From Candidatus Bathyarchaeota archaeon (GTDB lineage: Archaea > Thermoproteota > Bathyarchaeia > TCS64): a stretch of 50,372 bases of DNA. Below, piece by piece: positions 1 to 9,651 of this stretch (positions are counted from its first letter, which is position 1; the number at the start of each line of letters is the position of its first letter). The notes under the pieces are model-generated. The model saw nothing but the letters and a program-made list of their open reading frames with translations. It was not told the origin of the DNA and did not search any database. Position numbers and translations under genes: made by a program. The DNA lies in assembly GCA_026014875.1 (NCBI GenBank), contig JAOZHO010000036.1:1-50372 (forward strand), given 5' to 3'.

Positions 1-123
1 CTTGGGTCTCTGGCGGGGGGTTGATGCCGGGTTGGTCCGGGGGGCCGTCGCTGCACCTTTCTCGGTTGTGCGGCTGGCTTAGGATAAGGGTTCCCGGGGG
101 GTTTTTCGTGGTTTAATTGGGTG
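1..123. other. Left-edge non-coding stretch
   Basis: G/T-rich sequence between the window edge and the first repeat copy. I see no convincing coding region, tRNA or promoter here. It could be the tail of a gene lying outside the window, but nothing in the sequence supports that. Confidence 0.3.
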
Positions 124-164
124 GGGTGTTTTTTCGGTTTCTTCCGGTGTTTGGCGGTGTTTTC
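124..164. repeat. Left copy of ~40-bp imperfect direct repeat flanking the hsd operon
   Basis: This stretch matches 6263-6303 almost base for base. The identical core CTTCCGGTGTTTGGCGG (17 nt, 141-157 here; 6280-6296 in the right copy) is preceded in both copies by a run ending TTTTTCGGTTT. A further weaker match (TTTCCGGGG, then a TCGGT motif) lies just inside at about 188-209 and at 6300-6316. The two copies bracket exactly the three-gene restriction-modification operon, so they may mark the ends of an inserted segment. No transposase or integrase is present. Confidence 0.7.
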
Positions 165-222
165 ACGTGTGGATGAATGACCGCCATGTCTTTCCGGGGC
201 TCTGTCGGTTGTTTGTTTGAGG

Positions 223-3200
223 TTAGTTTGTTGCCCATATTTCGGATAGGGTCTCTGCTTGTTCGATGACTGTTTCTGTGGCTTTCTCCTGTTTATCGGG
301 GGGGTATCCGTATTTTCGGAGTATTCTTCGTACCTTTACCCGCATTCCAGCCCTGATGTTTTCGCGAACGGTCCAATCTATTGTAATGCTGTTCCTTATT
401 GATCGATGAAGCTCCAAAGCTATTTCCTTCAATATTTTATCCCCTAAGATGGCAACTGCGCTATCGTTTGTTTCCAGAGCATCGTAGAAAGCAAGTTCAT
501 CCTCATTTAGTCCTAGTTGTTCTCCGCGGTCAGAGGCTTCTTTCATCTCTTTGGCGATGGAGATCAGTTCTTCGATAACTTCTGTTGAGGTGATTGCGCG
601 ATTATGGTACTTGATTATGGTTTGTTCCAGTTTCTCGCTGAACATTTTTCCCAGAACGAGGTTTCTGCGTCTACGGATTCTTATTTCGTCTTCAATTAGT
701 TTCCTTAGCATTTCTGCGGCAAGGTTTTTTGTTTTCATTTCTCGGATTTCTTGAAGGAATTTCTCGTCGAGTATGCTGAATTCGGGTTTCTCAATGCCTG
801 CTAATGCGAAGATATCTATGATGTCTTTACTGGTGATTGTGTCTGTGATTAATTGTCGGATTGCTTGATCTATCTCGGTTCGAGTTTTTTTACCTGTTTT
901 TGTTGTTCTTAGATTGATTAATGCGGCTCGGATTAGCTTGAAGAAGCCTACTTTTTGTGAAATGGCGAGCGCTTCTTTTCTCGGTACAGCTAGTTTGTAG
1001 GCTTTGACCAGTTCAATGCTATGTTGGAGGTAGCGTTTTTCTCCGTCTTCTAATCCAAGTAGAAAGTTTTGGGCCTCCATTACGACCCTGAGGCGTTGAC
1101 GTTTTGAACCCTGGAATGCTTGACTATAATCAAATCCGCTGAACAGATTCTGAATGATCTCAAACTTAGTAAGCATTATTTGGACTGCTTTATCCTGATC
1201 TATACCCGTAGTGGTTTGGTCTCCTTCACTGTAATGTGCTAGCGCTTCTTTCAGGTCAGAGCCTATGCTTGCATAATCAACGATTAAACCGCCTTCTTTA
1301 TCCTCAAGGACACGGTTGACACGGGCTATAGCCTGCATCAGAGTGTGCCCTTTCATGGGTTTGTCAATATACATCGTATGCAGAGGTTTGACATCGAAAC
1401 CCGTTAACCACATATCTCTGACTATTGCGATTTTCAGTGGCTTGTATTTGCCTTCATAGTCTTTGAAGCGTTCAGCTATGAATCGGCGTCTTGCTTTACT
1501 TCTTATGTGAGGTTGTAATAGTTGTTCATCGCTACTGTTTCCGCTGATAATTGCTTTGATTAATCCATTATCGTCGTCTTCGTGGTGCCATCGGGGACGA
1601 AGTTTGATTATTTCGTTATACAGTTCAGCACAAATGCGTCTGCTCATGCAGACGATCATTGCTTTTCCATCGAGTTCGTCATCTCTTGCCTCGAAATGAT
1701 CTACAAAGTTCTTTGCTAATCGTGCTTGTCTCCCTTCGAGTCTAAATAGGGCTTCTAGTCTGCTCCATCTTGATTTGGTGTTTTCTCGCTCTTTTTCTTC
1801 TTGGTCAGCGGTGATCTCGATGAAGCCTGTGTCCGCATCATCTTTCATGTCCTCTGGGAATTCGAGGGGAATTACTCTGTGTTCGTAGTAGATTTTGACC
1901 GTGTTTCCGTCAATGACGCTTCTCTGGATATCATATGTGTCGATATAATTACCGAAGATGTTGACGGTGTTTCTGTCTCCTAGGGATATTGGGGTCCCTG
2001 TGAATCCGATGAAGCTTGCATTAGGTAGTGCTTCCCTCAGATAATGTGCGTAGCCTCCTGCGAAGCCGTAATGGCTTCGGTGGGCTTCATCGGCGATGAA
2101 AATGATGTTTTTTCTGTCGCTTAGGGTCGGGTATGATAATTGGTCTTTTTCGGGAAGGAATTTCTGTACTGTGGTGAAGTATATTCCACCCGATGCTGTG
2201 CTGGCTAGGAGTTTTTTCAGGTGTTCTTTGTCTTCTGCCTGAATTGGGGCTTGCCTGATAAGATGGTTACATCTGCTGAAGGTATTGAATAGTTGTTCAT
2301 CTAGATCGTTTCTGTCTGTTAGTACCACGATTGTTGGGTTTTCTAGGTCTGGTTCGATGACGAGTTTCCCGGTATAGAAGACCATGCTGAGGCTTTTTCC
2401 CGATCCTTGGGTGTGCCAGATTACGCCTACTTTTTTATCTCCCTCTGGCCTTGCTGCTTGAATTGTTTGTTCTACTGCTTTCTTGACTGCATAGTATTGA
2501 TGATATGCTGCGAGTTTCTTTGTGATTTTTCCGCCATCGTCCTCGAAAACGATAAAGTGTTTGATGATGTCAAGAAGCGTGTGTTTATTACACATTCCTT
2601 GAAGGAGTACCTCGATTTCAGGAATACCCGGAGATGCTAGATTCACTCCGTCGATAGTTTTCCACTGGAGAAACCATTCTCTACCACTGTTCAGGGTTCC
2701 AGCCCTTGCTTGTAATCCATCACATGCAACAAGGAACGCGTTATAATTGAAAAGAGATGGAATCGTACTCTTGTAAGTATCTAATTGGTTAATGGCTACA
2801 TCGATTGTTGAGCCTTCTTGCATCTCCTTTGATGGCTTCTTGTACTCAATAACCACCAAAGGAATTCCATTTACGAAGAGAACAGTATCAGGTCTCTTGT
2901 TTACATTGCCCTCAATAACAGTGTACTGGTTGACTGCGTGAAAGATATTGTTTAATGGCTCGTTAAAATCTATAACTTTGAGATTCCTGTACTCGTACTC
3001 ATCTCGACAATTTTTAACCTGAACAGGTATGCCCTTCACTATCTTTTCGTGAAACTCCCTATTATTCTCTATAAGATTCTGACTAGGAAAACGTTCAAGC
3101 TCACGGATAGCCTCCTCAACAGCGCTAGCAGGCACACTGTTAAGATCAGTTAATGCTCTACGAAGCCACTTTTTCAGAAATATGACCTGGTAATTAGCTC

Positions 3201-3318
3201 GTTCACTCGTTAGGCTCTCAGGCCCAATATCCGGCCCAAATAGAATATCGTATCCGAGTTCTGCTAGAACCTCTAAGCCGATTTCCTCAATTTCATCCTC
3301 AGATAAAAAAGTAGTCAA
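223..3318 (-). CDS. hsdR: Type I restriction enzyme R subunit (HsdR)
   Basis: ATP-dependent translocase/endonuclease subunit of a type I restriction system; it joins HsdM and HsdS and cuts unmethylated foreign DNA. An N-terminal PD-(D/E)xK nuclease is visible (Asp144, then Glu158-x-Lys160 in VIEYKK). It is followed by the SF2 motor: Walker A GSGKS at 305-309, DEAH at 410-413, GFTGTP, and the late helicase motif in which QAIARVNR provides the arginines. At 1031 aa it has full family length. The start is TTG at 3318, directly after the hsdS stop, with GGAGGAAGAG a few bases upstream. Last gene of hsdM-hsdS-hsdR, visibly more AT-rich than the repair genes further right. Confidence 0.96.
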   Translation of the reverse strand: MTTFLSEDEIEEIGLEVLAELGYDILFGPDIGPESLTSERANYQVIFLKKWLRRALTDLNSVPASAVEEAIRELERFPSQNLIENNREFHEKIVKGIPVQVKNCRDEYEYRNLKVIDFNEPLNNIFHAVNQYTVIEGNVNKRPDTVLFVNGIPLVVIEYKKPSKEMQEGSTIDVAINQLDTYKSTIPSLFNYNAFLVACDGLQARAGTLNSGREWFLQWKTIDGVNLASPGIPEIEVLLQGMCNKHTLLDIIKHFIVFEDDGGKITKKLAAYHQYYAVKKAVEQTIQAARPEGDKKVGVIWHTQGSGKSLSMVFYTGKLVIEPDLENPTIVVLTDRNDLDEQLFNTFSRCNHLIRQAPIQAEDKEHLKKLLASTASGGIYFTTVQKFLPEKDQLSYPTLSDRKNIIFIADEAHRSHYGFAGGYAHYLREALPNASFIGFTGTPISLGDRNTVNIFGNYIDTYDIQRSVIDGNTVKIYYEHRVIPLEFPEDMKDDADTGFIEITADQEEKERENTKSRWSRLEALFRLEGRQARLAKNFVDHFEARDDELDGKAMIVCMSRRICAELYNEIIKLRPRWHHEDDDNGLIKAIISGNSSDEQLLQPHIRSKARRRFIAERFKDYEGKYKPLKIAIVRDMWLTGFDVKPLHTMYIDKPMKGHTLMQAIARVNRVLEDKEGGLIVDYASIGSDLKEALAHYSEGDQTTTGIDQDKAVQIMLTKFEIIQNLFSGFDYSQAFQGSKRQRLRVVMEAQNFLLGLEDGEKRYLQHSIELVKAYKLAVPRKEALAISQKVGFFKLIRAALINLRTTKTGKKTRTEIDQAIRQLITDTITSKDIIDIFALAGIEKPEFSILDEKFLQEIREMKTKNLAAEMLRKLIEDEIRIRRRRNLVLGKMFSEKLEQTIIKYHNRAITSTEVIEELISIAKEMKEASDRGEQLGLNEDELAFYDALETNDSAVAILGDKILKEIALELHRSIRNSITIDWTVRENIRAGMRVKVRRILRKYGYPPDKQEKATETVIEQAETLSEIWATN

Positions 3319-4584
3319 CTACTCTTCCTCCACAGGAACCCGTATCTTTCCAGACATCAAGCGAGGAAGCAAAGAATCACGTATTTCACATAATAAGATA
3401 TTTTGATTTTCCACTAAAAGTATATAGTTATCCAAAGTCTTTATCATACTATTAAAATCAGATAATGTACCCTCCTCGGGTTGTATAATTAGCATTTTCT
3501 GGATATCGGATTTCTTGATTGCGCCAAAAACTGTTCCTTCGCTATTATAAATATTCCAAAAATCATTATTTGTTCTTAAAAAATAATAGAGGAACCCATT
3601 GTACCCTTTTTTTAGATTTAGACCACATAAACCTCTACCAATAATAGTTTTTTCTTTGGCTAGATTTACAGAGCCTACTGGAGCTCTTACACTCAGTAAA
3701 ACGGTTCCTTCCTCAACAACTCTTTTTGGATCAATACAATAAACTCTTTTTGAAGGATATCTAAAACCAAAATCTCGAATACCTTGGTAAAATGGAAGTC
3801 CTATCTGTTCTTCGTTATATGAAATACCGGGTGGAGATTGACCCATAGTAATATGAGAAATTTCACCTATAGAAACAAATTCCCAGTTTTGAGGTATTTC
3901 TCCTAATGGAGTTTCTTCCATGGCGCCACCACTGCCACGGTAAGGGTTGCCGAATTCGTTTGGGAATTCAAAATTGATAAACCAATGTTTGAATATCGTC
4001 TCAGCTAGCTCTTCTAATTTTAAATTCAGTAGATTATTTGTCATAATTTTATTTTCTATCGCTTTGAGAAATTTTGCTATAGCTTTTTGTTCAATTAAGG
4101 AGGGAGTAGGTATTTCAAAGTCTTCTATCATACCCTTTGTAAGAGCTTTTCTTGTTGCGCCAGCTCCAGCTAACATCAACATGAATGATTGCATGTAGGG
4201 TGAAGTTAGATAGAAGTGTAAAAAATCGGAATCTATTATCCTATTATCAGGTCTAATAATAGCTACATGTTGGTTTACCCTAGCTGGTAAAACAAATTTA
4301 GGTACCTGACATACCCTAGCTACTGAGTCGCCGGTTAGATTGAGTAGAATGTCCCTAGGTTTAACTTCTACATTATCAAGTTTCTTCGCATGCTCTTCAC
4401 TGATAAAAACTAAACCTTCTGGATTGAAACTGGAATTATGTACATTCTGACTGCGGATCAAAGTCACACCTGAATCCAAGTATACTTTACTACCTCCTCT
4501 CGGTGTCGCACCACTGCCAATTTTCTCTACATGATCTCCGAGTCTATTTGTGTTCCACTTAATTTTCAAATCCGATTTCCTCAA
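3319..4584 (-). CDS. hsdS: Type I restriction-modification specificity subunit (HsdS)
   Basis: DNA-recognition subunit that directs HsdM methylation and HsdR cleavage. It contains two target-recognition domains with the usual openings (about residues 8-190, beginning [16 protein letters not shown], and about 235-410, beginning [12 protein letters not shown]), each followed by a helical conserved region. At 421 aa it has normal length and looks intact. Its start overlaps the end of hsdM by 26 bases and its stop abuts the hsdR start, indicating one translationally coupled operon. Recognition sequence cannot be read from the protein. Confidence 0.95.
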   Translation of the reverse strand: MRKSDLKIKWNTNRLGDHVEKIGSGATPRGGSKVYLDSGVTLIRSQNVHNSSFNPEGLVFISEEHAKKLDNVEVKPRDILLNLTGDSVARVCQVPKFVLPARVNQHVAIIRPDNRIIDSDFLHFYLTSPYMQSFMLMLAGAGATRKALTKGMIEDFEIPTPSLIEQKAIAKFLKAIENKIMTNNLLNLKLEELAETIFKHWFINFEFPNEFGNPYRGSGGAMEETPLGEIPQNWEFVSIGEISHITMGQSPPGISYNEEQIGLPFYQGIRDFGFRYPSKRVYCIDPKRVVEEGTVLLSVRAPVGSVNLAKEKTIIGRGLCGLNLKKGYNGFLYYFLRTNNDFWNIYNSEGTVFGAIKKSDIQKMLIIQPEEGTLSDFNSMIKTLDNYILLVENQNILLCEIRDSLLPRLMSGKIRVPVEEE

Positions 4585-6199
4585 AATTTTTCTTTATCTC
4601 TTCTTCAAGGTTTTTCGAATTCTCGAAAATTCTCAATAATTCGGTGATTTGTTGTTCGATTTTTTCTTCGTATGGTTCCTCTTCATCATTGTTTTGTTTA
4701 ATACCAACGTATCGACCTGGAGTAAGTCGATGTTTTTTATCTCTGATTTCTTGAATATTCGCCGATTTGCAGTAACCCTCGATGTCTTTGTATCTTGTTT
4801 CCAATTCTCCTCGCCATGAATGATATGTGTCAGAGATTTGGTGAATATCTTCATTTGTTAAATCTCTATGTCGTCTGTCAATCATTGTTCCCATGTTTCT
4901 GGCATCTATGAATAAGGTCTCACCAGAACGGTTTCTGAGCTTGTTGTTGGTCTTATCACGTGCTATAAACCAAAGACATGCTTCGATTGGTGTATTATAG
5001 AATAATTTTGATGGAAGTGCTAGAATACAGTCAACAAGATCAGCCTCAATTATAGCCTTTCTGATCTCTCCTTCTCCACTTTGCATGCTTGATAGACTAC
5101 CGTTTGCCAAAACGAATCCGGATACCCCATGGGGGGCAAGATGGTGGATGAAATGCTGAATCCATGCAAAGTTAGCGTTACTAGTGGGAGGAATACCATA
5201 TTGCCAACGTGCATCATCTCGGAGTTGATCTCCCCTCCAGTCACTATCATTAAAAGGAGGATTTGCTAAAATGAAGTCAGCCTTCAAATCCTTATGAAGA
5301 TCATTGGTAAAACTATCCTCTCTTCTTATATCGCCCTCAATCCCACGAATTGCGAGATTCATTTTACACAGGCGCCAAGTAGTGGGATTGCTTTCTTGAC
5401 CATAAACAGAGATTGCATCAAATCTACCTTTATGGGCCTCTACAAACGTTTTACTCTGAATGAACATACCCCCTGACCCACAACAAGGATCAAAGACTCG
5501 CCCCTCAAACGGTTCAATCATCTCAACAAGAAGACGAACAATACTACGAGGAGTATAGAACTGGCCACCCTTCTTACCCTCAGCATCCGCAAACATACCG
5601 ATAAAATACTCGTAGACCCGCCCGAGAAGGTCGAGACCATGCTCCCGTGATTTACCAAAACTTATTCCACTGATCAGATCGATGAGTTCACCAAGTCTCT
5701 GCTTATCCAACTCCGGCCTAGCATAGTTACGCGGTAACACACCACGAAGTTTGGGATTATCTCTCTCAATAGCATCCATCGACTGGTCAATCAGCCGACC
5801 GATAACCTCATGCTCCTTAGCCCTCTTTTGAAGCGTCCCCCACCGAGCATCCTTTGGAACCCAAAAAACATTCTCAGCCCTATACTCATCAGGATGCTCA
5901 GGATCAGCAAACTCCTCCCGCTGAAGCTTCTCATAAACACGGTTGAAGCTATCTGACACATACTTCAAAAAAATTAATCCGAGAACAACATGCTTGTACT
6001 CCGCAGCATCCATATTACTCCGAAGCTTATCCGCAGCCCCCCAGAGAGTCTTCTCAAGCTCCCTATTCTCATCTTGCTGAGCACCAAGTTTATCCTGAAC
6101 CGGCTGAACCCTAGTTATTTCAGAGCGTGAAACCCGATCTGCCTTCTTTTTAATTCTCTTAGCACCAACTGGAGTTAAACTGAAATCAATATCGGACAT
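4559..6199 (-). CDS. hsdM: Type I restriction-modification methyltransferase subunit (HsdM)
   Basis: N6-adenine DNA methyltransferase of the type I system, using S-adenosylmethionine. The N-terminal HsdM helical domain (about residues 45-200) precedes the catalytic domain with SAM-binding motif [11 protein letters not shown] (236-246) and the N6-adenine motif NPPF (313-316). [10 protein letters not shown] (211-220) is the usual family segment before motif I. At 546 aa it is full length. The first about 45 residues are a basic extension. First gene of the operon, with a TTTAAA-rich promoter about 27 bases ahead of the ATG. Together with hsdS and hsdR it makes a complete, apparently functional system. 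Confidence 0.96.
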   Translation of the reverse strand: MSDIDFSLTPVGAKRIKKKADRVSRSEITRVQPVQDKLGAQQDENRELEKTLWGAADKLRSNMDAAEYKHVVLGLIFLKYVSDSFNRVYEKLQREEFADPEHPDEYRAENVFWVPKDARWGTLQKRAKEHEVIGRLIDQSMDAIERDNPKLRGVLPRNYARPELDKQRLGELIDLISGISFGKSREHGLDLLGRVYEYFIGMFADAEGKKGGQFYTPRSIVRLLVEMIEPFEGRVFDPCCGSGGMFIQSKTFVEAHKGRFDAISVYGQESNPTTWRLCKMNLAIRGIEGDIRREDSFTNDLHKDLKADFILANPPFNDSDWRGDQLRDDARWQYGIPPTSNANFAWIQHFIHHLAPHGVSGFVLANGSLSSMQSGEGEIRKAIIEADLVDCILALPSKLFYNTPIEACLWFIARDKTNNKLRNRSGETLFIDARNMGTMIDRRHRDLTNEDIHQISDTYHSWRGELETRYKDIEGYCKSANIQEIRDKKHRLTPGRYVGIKQNNDEEEPYEEKIEQQITELLRIFENSKNLEEEIKKNFEEIGFEN

Positions 6200-6214
6200 T
6201 ATTTGATACTACTG

Positions 6215-6230
6215 TTTAAAACAATTTAAA
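6215..6230 (-). promoter_or_regulatory. Putative TATA region for the hsd operon
   Basis: On the minus strand two TTTAAA hexamers lie in TTTAAATTGTTTTAAA. The upstream one is centred about 27 bases before the hsdM ATG at 6199, the expected spacing for an archaeal TATA box driving a leaderless transcript. Inferred from sequence and spacing only. Confidence 0.5.
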
Positions 6231-6262
6231 AGGGGGTCCTACTCGCGCTCATGTCAGTTTCC

Positions 6263-6303
6263 GGGTGTTTTTCGGTTTACTTCCGGTGTTTGGCGGGTTT
6301 TTC
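6263..6303. repeat. Right copy of ~40-bp imperfect direct repeat flanking the hsd operon
   Basis: Partner of the repeat at 124-164, in the same orientation and 6.1 kb away; the shared 17-nt core is at 6280-6296. Neighbouring bases (6257-6321) contain further degenerate versions of a G/T-rich unit with TTTCCGGG and TTTTTCGGT, so the region may be an array of short related units rather than a single repeat. Confidence 0.7.
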
Positions 6304-6402
6304 CGGGGTCTTTCGGTGTGGTTTTGCTACTGTTCAGCTACTGAATAGCACCTGATTTGCTCGCATCGGCGGCGGCAGATAAACCATATCTCGGAGCCCA
6401 GG

Positions 6403-7569
6403 TCACCGGGGACCCGTGTACTCCAGGATATCTAGGCCCCGGTTGAGCCGGTCGATGATGTATACCAGCCCCCTGTCATCCACGAAGGCGTCGTTGGTCC
6501 AGATGGCGTCCTGCCCTTTCGGCACGGGTGGAATATGGTGTCCCACCTCCACGGGCCTGAAGGGATCGGCGATGCTGACGACCCGGAGCCCCCCGTTGAA
6601 CCACGCAGCGTAGATGAGGTCATCCGTCGCGTTGAGGTCCTCGTGGGGCTGATGGGGCCCCAACCGCCCATTCTCCAAATCGAACCCCTCCGTGGGCACA
6701 CTGAAAGTCGAGACGGAGACCGGGTTCTCCTCATCGGTGATGTCCACCATCCACATCAGCTTCAACCCCTCCTTGTTATACGGGGCCAAAGACTCCTGGA
6801 ACACCACCATCCAGTCCCGGCCCCCGATCCTCCTGTCGATGGGCATCGCCGTGTGGAAAGCCCCGCCATAAGGCGGCGTATAGCATCTGCGACTCACCAT
6901 CTCGGGGCTCCCAAGATCAGAGATATCCAGGATGACGTAACCGGCGTCCCAGTACCCCAGATACGCCCTGTCCCCCAGAACCACGGGGTGATGGAGCCTA
7001 TAGCTATACCTCCCCGTGTCCCAGCCGGGCTTCTCACCCCCCGCGAGATGCTGCCCTGGGAGCCACCACCTGGAGACCTCCCGGGGCGCCTCGGGCTCCG
7101 AAAAGTCCACCGCCATGAAGAATGCCTCGTGGTAGCCCTCGTCCTCGGTGGCGATGTAGGCCAGCTTTTTGTCGCAGTCCACCCAGTACTTGTGGACCCC
7201 CTTCCCCCCGATCTCGAAGAATGAGACCTCCTCGGGGCTGGAGGGATCCCTGATATCGTAGATCCTGAGGCCGGCCTCGAAGGGCCTCCTCGCCCCCAGC
7301 TGCTCGGCGTTCACCAGGATATGGTCGCCGCAGACCCGGACCTTGTGGGAGTGATTGTTCTCGCCTATAGGGATCTGGGCCACCACCTCGGGGCTACCCG
7401 GATCCGAGACGTCGAGGATCGACGTGCCCATGCCCAGCATGTGGCCCACGAAGGCATAGTATCTCCCACCGAGCTTCGCCACCGAGACCTGGCCGCCGTT
7501 CCCGTGCCCATTTATGTCGCTGTGGCCCAGAGGCTCCACGTTCCAACTACAGGGATCATTGGATGGCAT
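6403..7569 (-). CDS. LVIVD-repeat beta-propeller protein
   Basis: Predicted beta-propeller made of LVIVD-type repeats. Recurrent units such as TSILDVSDPGSPEVV, LRIYDIRDPSSPEEV, YVILDISDLGSPEMV and LRVVSIADPFRPVEV are spaced through 388 residues. The repeats suggest a binding or scaffold role; no catalytic motif is recognised. An in-frame start at 7677 exists, but I prefer ATG 7569. A TTTAAATAT box sits 26 bases before it, the earlier residues have no repeat character, and the longer form would overlap the neighbouring gene. No signal peptide is seen with this start. Confidence 0.8.
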   Translation of the reverse strand: MPSNDPCSWNVEPLGHSDINGHGNGGQVSVAKLGGRYYAFVGHMLGMGTSILDVSDPGSPEVVAQIPIGENNHSHKVRVCGDHILVNAEQLGARRPFEAGLRIYDIRDPSSPEEVSFFEIGGKGVHKYWVDCDKKLAYIATEDEGYHEAFFMAVDFSEPEAPREVSRWWLPGQHLAGGEKPGWDTGRYSYRLHHPVVLGDRAYLGYWDAGYVILDISDLGSPEMVSRRCYTPPYGGAFHTAMPIDRRIGGRDWMVVFQESLAPYNKEGLKLMWMVDITDEENPVSVSTFSVPTEGFDLENGRLGPHQPHEDLNATDDLIYAAWFNGGLRVVSIADPFRPVEVGHHIPPVPKGQDAIWTNDAFVDDRGLVYIIDRLNRGLDILEYTGPR

Positions 7570-7590
7570 ACGCGTTGATCGAGGAGATGC

Positions 7591-7599
7591 ATATTTAAA
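7591..7599 (-). promoter_or_regulatory. TATA box for the LVIVD protein
   Basis: TTTAAATAT on the minus strand, centred 26 bases upstream of ATG 7569. It overlaps the stop codon (7595-7597) of the upstream gene and fixes the start of the propeller gene as a probable leaderless transcript. Confidence 0.6.
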
Positions 7600-8161
7600 C
7601 TTCATGAGGGCGAGCGGCGACTCGCCGAGTGGCCCCCGCAAGCCCGCCAACACTGGGCGCCGACACCGGGATTTCAAGCTCGCCGGCGGGTGTCAGCGAC
7701 CTCACGGGGGAGAAAGGGGGGCCCTCCTGAGGGGAGTGATCGGTCAGGGTGTCGTCCAGGACGCTGCCGATGACGAACCTGTAAAGCTGGGCCCTCAGCC
7801 TCAGCTTGTTGGCCGCCTTCCTCTCTCCCTCCACCCTCCTCCTGTAGCCCCTGTCCTGGGCCACGATGTTCTTCACCTTCTTTGTGTTCCAGTTCGCCTC
7901 GATGCAGTCCACGTGGTAGACCACAGGGTGCCCCCCCACGTAGAGGCGGTAGCTCAGGTCCCACTCCTCATAGTCCTCGTCGCAGATGTTGCAGTAGGGA
8001 TAGTTCCTGTGGGGGTGCCGGGGCTTGATGAGCCCCCCCTTGAGGCGCATCTCGAAAGCCCTGGATATATGCTCCCGCCTGAACTCCTCTATCCACCGGT
8101 CCGAGATGACCGTCTTCTCCAGACTGTGATCAGCCATTTTCCGTACCTTGAACCCCGACAC
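7595..8161 (-). CDS. Hypothetical Cys/His (zinc-binding-like) protein
   Basis: Unrecognised 188-aa protein. The middle carries YCNICDEDY and, about 20 residues later, VVYHVDCIEANW. This CxxC...HxxC arrangement is typical of small zinc folds such as treble-clef or RING-like domains. A basic helix-rich segment (QDRGYRRRVEGERKAANKLR) follows, and the last about 50 residues look disordered and proline-rich. The start could be GTG 8161 or ATG 8137 (MADHSLEK). It is divergent from nurA across a 194-base gap, so a nucleic-acid or repair-linked role is conceivable but only by location. Confidence 0.6.
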   Translation of the reverse strand: MSGFKVRKMADHSLEKTVISDRWIEEFRREHISRAFEMRLKGGLIKPRHPHRNYPYCNICDEDYEEWDLSYRLYVGGHPVVYHVDCIEANWNTKKVKNIVAQDRGYRRRVEGERKAANKLRLRAQLYRFVIGSVLDDTLTDHSPQEGPPFSPVRSLTPAGELEIPVSAPSVGGLAGATRRVAARPHEV

Positions 8162-8314
8162 GTGAAATTATCTGATAATACCGGGAGTTTTATTGTACGT
8201 TATGGAGAACAAAAACACACATCAGTAAAGTTCTAGGGATACATACCCGACGAACATAGCCACCTACTCCCACTACAACCCCATTCTACACCGGCCCACT
8301 TTGACCCACCTCTC

Positions 8315-8325
8315 AAACATATAAG
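8315..8325 (+). promoter_or_regulatory. TATA box for the nurA-herA operon
   Basis: AAACATATAAG, centred about 35 bases before the nurA ATG at 8356. It predicts a transcript with a leader of around 10 bases. Inference from motif and spacing. Confidence 0.5.
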
Positions 8326-8355
8326 CCCAGCCCACACAGAAATCCCTGAAAACCC

Positions 8356-9651
8356 ATGTCAGGGGTAAGAGACCTCTTCTTCGACGAGTTCTACGCCGAA
8401 CTCGAGACCGCCATGGAGGACTACGTGAACAACGTGGACGAGACATCGGAGCCCCCCCGCCTCGCCGATGAGCTCGCCAACCGGTGGCACCCATACCTCC
8501 CGGGGGACCGGAACCCCGGGGAGGCCCTCGTCTCCGTCGACGGGGGAGTCCAGATCAGTAGATTCGCCTACGGGGGCTTCGTCGCCGTCGCCCGGGCCTG
8601 CGCCCTCGCCCACGCCCCCGGGGAGGGGAGGCGCCTCACCAAGAGGGTCAAGATCCACATCCAGGAGGTCTACGACAACAGGGACAGGGGCATCATCCCC
8701 GGCTACGTCCGGATGATCTCCGAGTACAGGGCCGCCGCCGGGGCGGCGAGGGAGGTCCTCGACCGGGGGCTGAAGCCGGTGGTCCTAATGGACGGCTCCC
8801 TCTACCTGGGGCGCTTCCCCTACGCGACCCGGGAGTACCGCCACCACCCCTCCCTCATCGTCGAGCTCCTGGACTCCATCTCGGACCTCAGGGCCCTCGC
8901 CCGGGACAGGGGCTTCCCTCTGGCGGGGATCTCCAAGGACTCGTCGGTCTTCTACCTCAACATGGAGCTCCTCAAGGCCGCCCTCGTGAGGGCGGGTCAC
9001 CCCAGGCTCAGGGCGCTGGTCGACGATGCCTCCTCCCCCTTCGACCTCAGACTGAAGCTCGGGCTCATGGAGGAGCAGGACCGGAGGGCCCTGGAGCCCT
9101 TCTTGGACAAACGCCCCCTCTGCGACAGCGCCCTGGTTCACTTCTGCGCCGAGTCCGAGGGGTACACCCAGCCCCTCCTCCTCGCCCCCAGCCTATACCG
9201 CTCGGGCTCCGAGGGGGTCGCCCTCTACAAGCGCCTGGAGCGCAACCTCCCCCGGGAGACCGCGGACACCGTCATAGCCTCCCTGAGGCGCTTCTTCAAG
9301 AGCCCCCCAGTTGCCGTCACCTACTGGAAGCCCACCCCGGCCTCCCGCCCCTTCAGAGTCGACATCGCCGGCCACAGTCTGGGGCGCAGCGAGCCCTGGG
9401 GCTCCAGCGGGGGGAACGCCCTCCTCAAGGCCCCCGACCACGGAGCCCTGGAGGGGGTCGTGAACCACCTCCACCACTGGTACTGCAACGACGTCGAGTA
9501 CAACGTGCCCATGAAGCAGGCGGACACCCTGGCCCATTTCGACCGAAACCTATACACCACCAAGTACGAACCCTTCATCATAAGCCGCCTCGAACGGGCG
9601 GGGGTCGACGTTATGGGGACGAGACGAAACCTGAGGGAGATGGGAGCATGA
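8356..9651 (+). CDS. nurA: NurA 5'-3' nuclease
   Basis: Manganese-dependent single-strand endo/exonuclease that works with the HerA translocase to resect double-strand break ends. NurA-type acidic motifs are visible: VSVDGGVQ near residue 60, VVLMDGSLY near 145 and GISKDSSV near 195, each supplying an Asp of the RNase H-like active site. The C-terminal part (PFRVDIAG) fits the family. At 431 aa it is in the normal range. Its last bases overlap herA by ATGA, so the two are translationally coupled. Confidence 0.88.
   Translation: MSGVRDLFFDEFYAELETAMEDYVNNVDETSEPPRLADELANRWHPYLPGDRNPGEALVSVDGGVQISRFAYGGFVAVARACALAHAPGEGRRLTKRVKIHIQEVYDNRDRGIIPGYVRMISEYRAAAGAAREVLDRGLKPVVLMDGSLYLGRFPYATREYRHHPSLIVELLDSISDLRALARDRGFPLAGISKDSSVFYLNMELLKAALVRAGHPRLRALVDDASSPFDLRLKLGLMEEQDRRALEPFLDKRPLCDSALVHFCAESEGYTQPLLLAPSLYRSGSEGVALYKRLERNLPRETADTVIASLRRFFKSPPVAVTYWKPTPASRPFRVDIAGHSLGRSEPWGSSGGNALLKAPDHGALEGVVNHLHHWYCNDVEYNVPMKQADTLAHFDRNLYTTKYEPFIISRLERAGVDVMGTRRNLREMGA

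Noticed and set aside
223-6199. R-M operon as bacterial contamination or a mis-joined contig
   Set aside because: The base composition differs, but the gene upstream signals look archaeal and the flanking repeat occurs on both sides within the same G+C-rich context. Horizontal acquisition explains it better, though read coverage would settle it.
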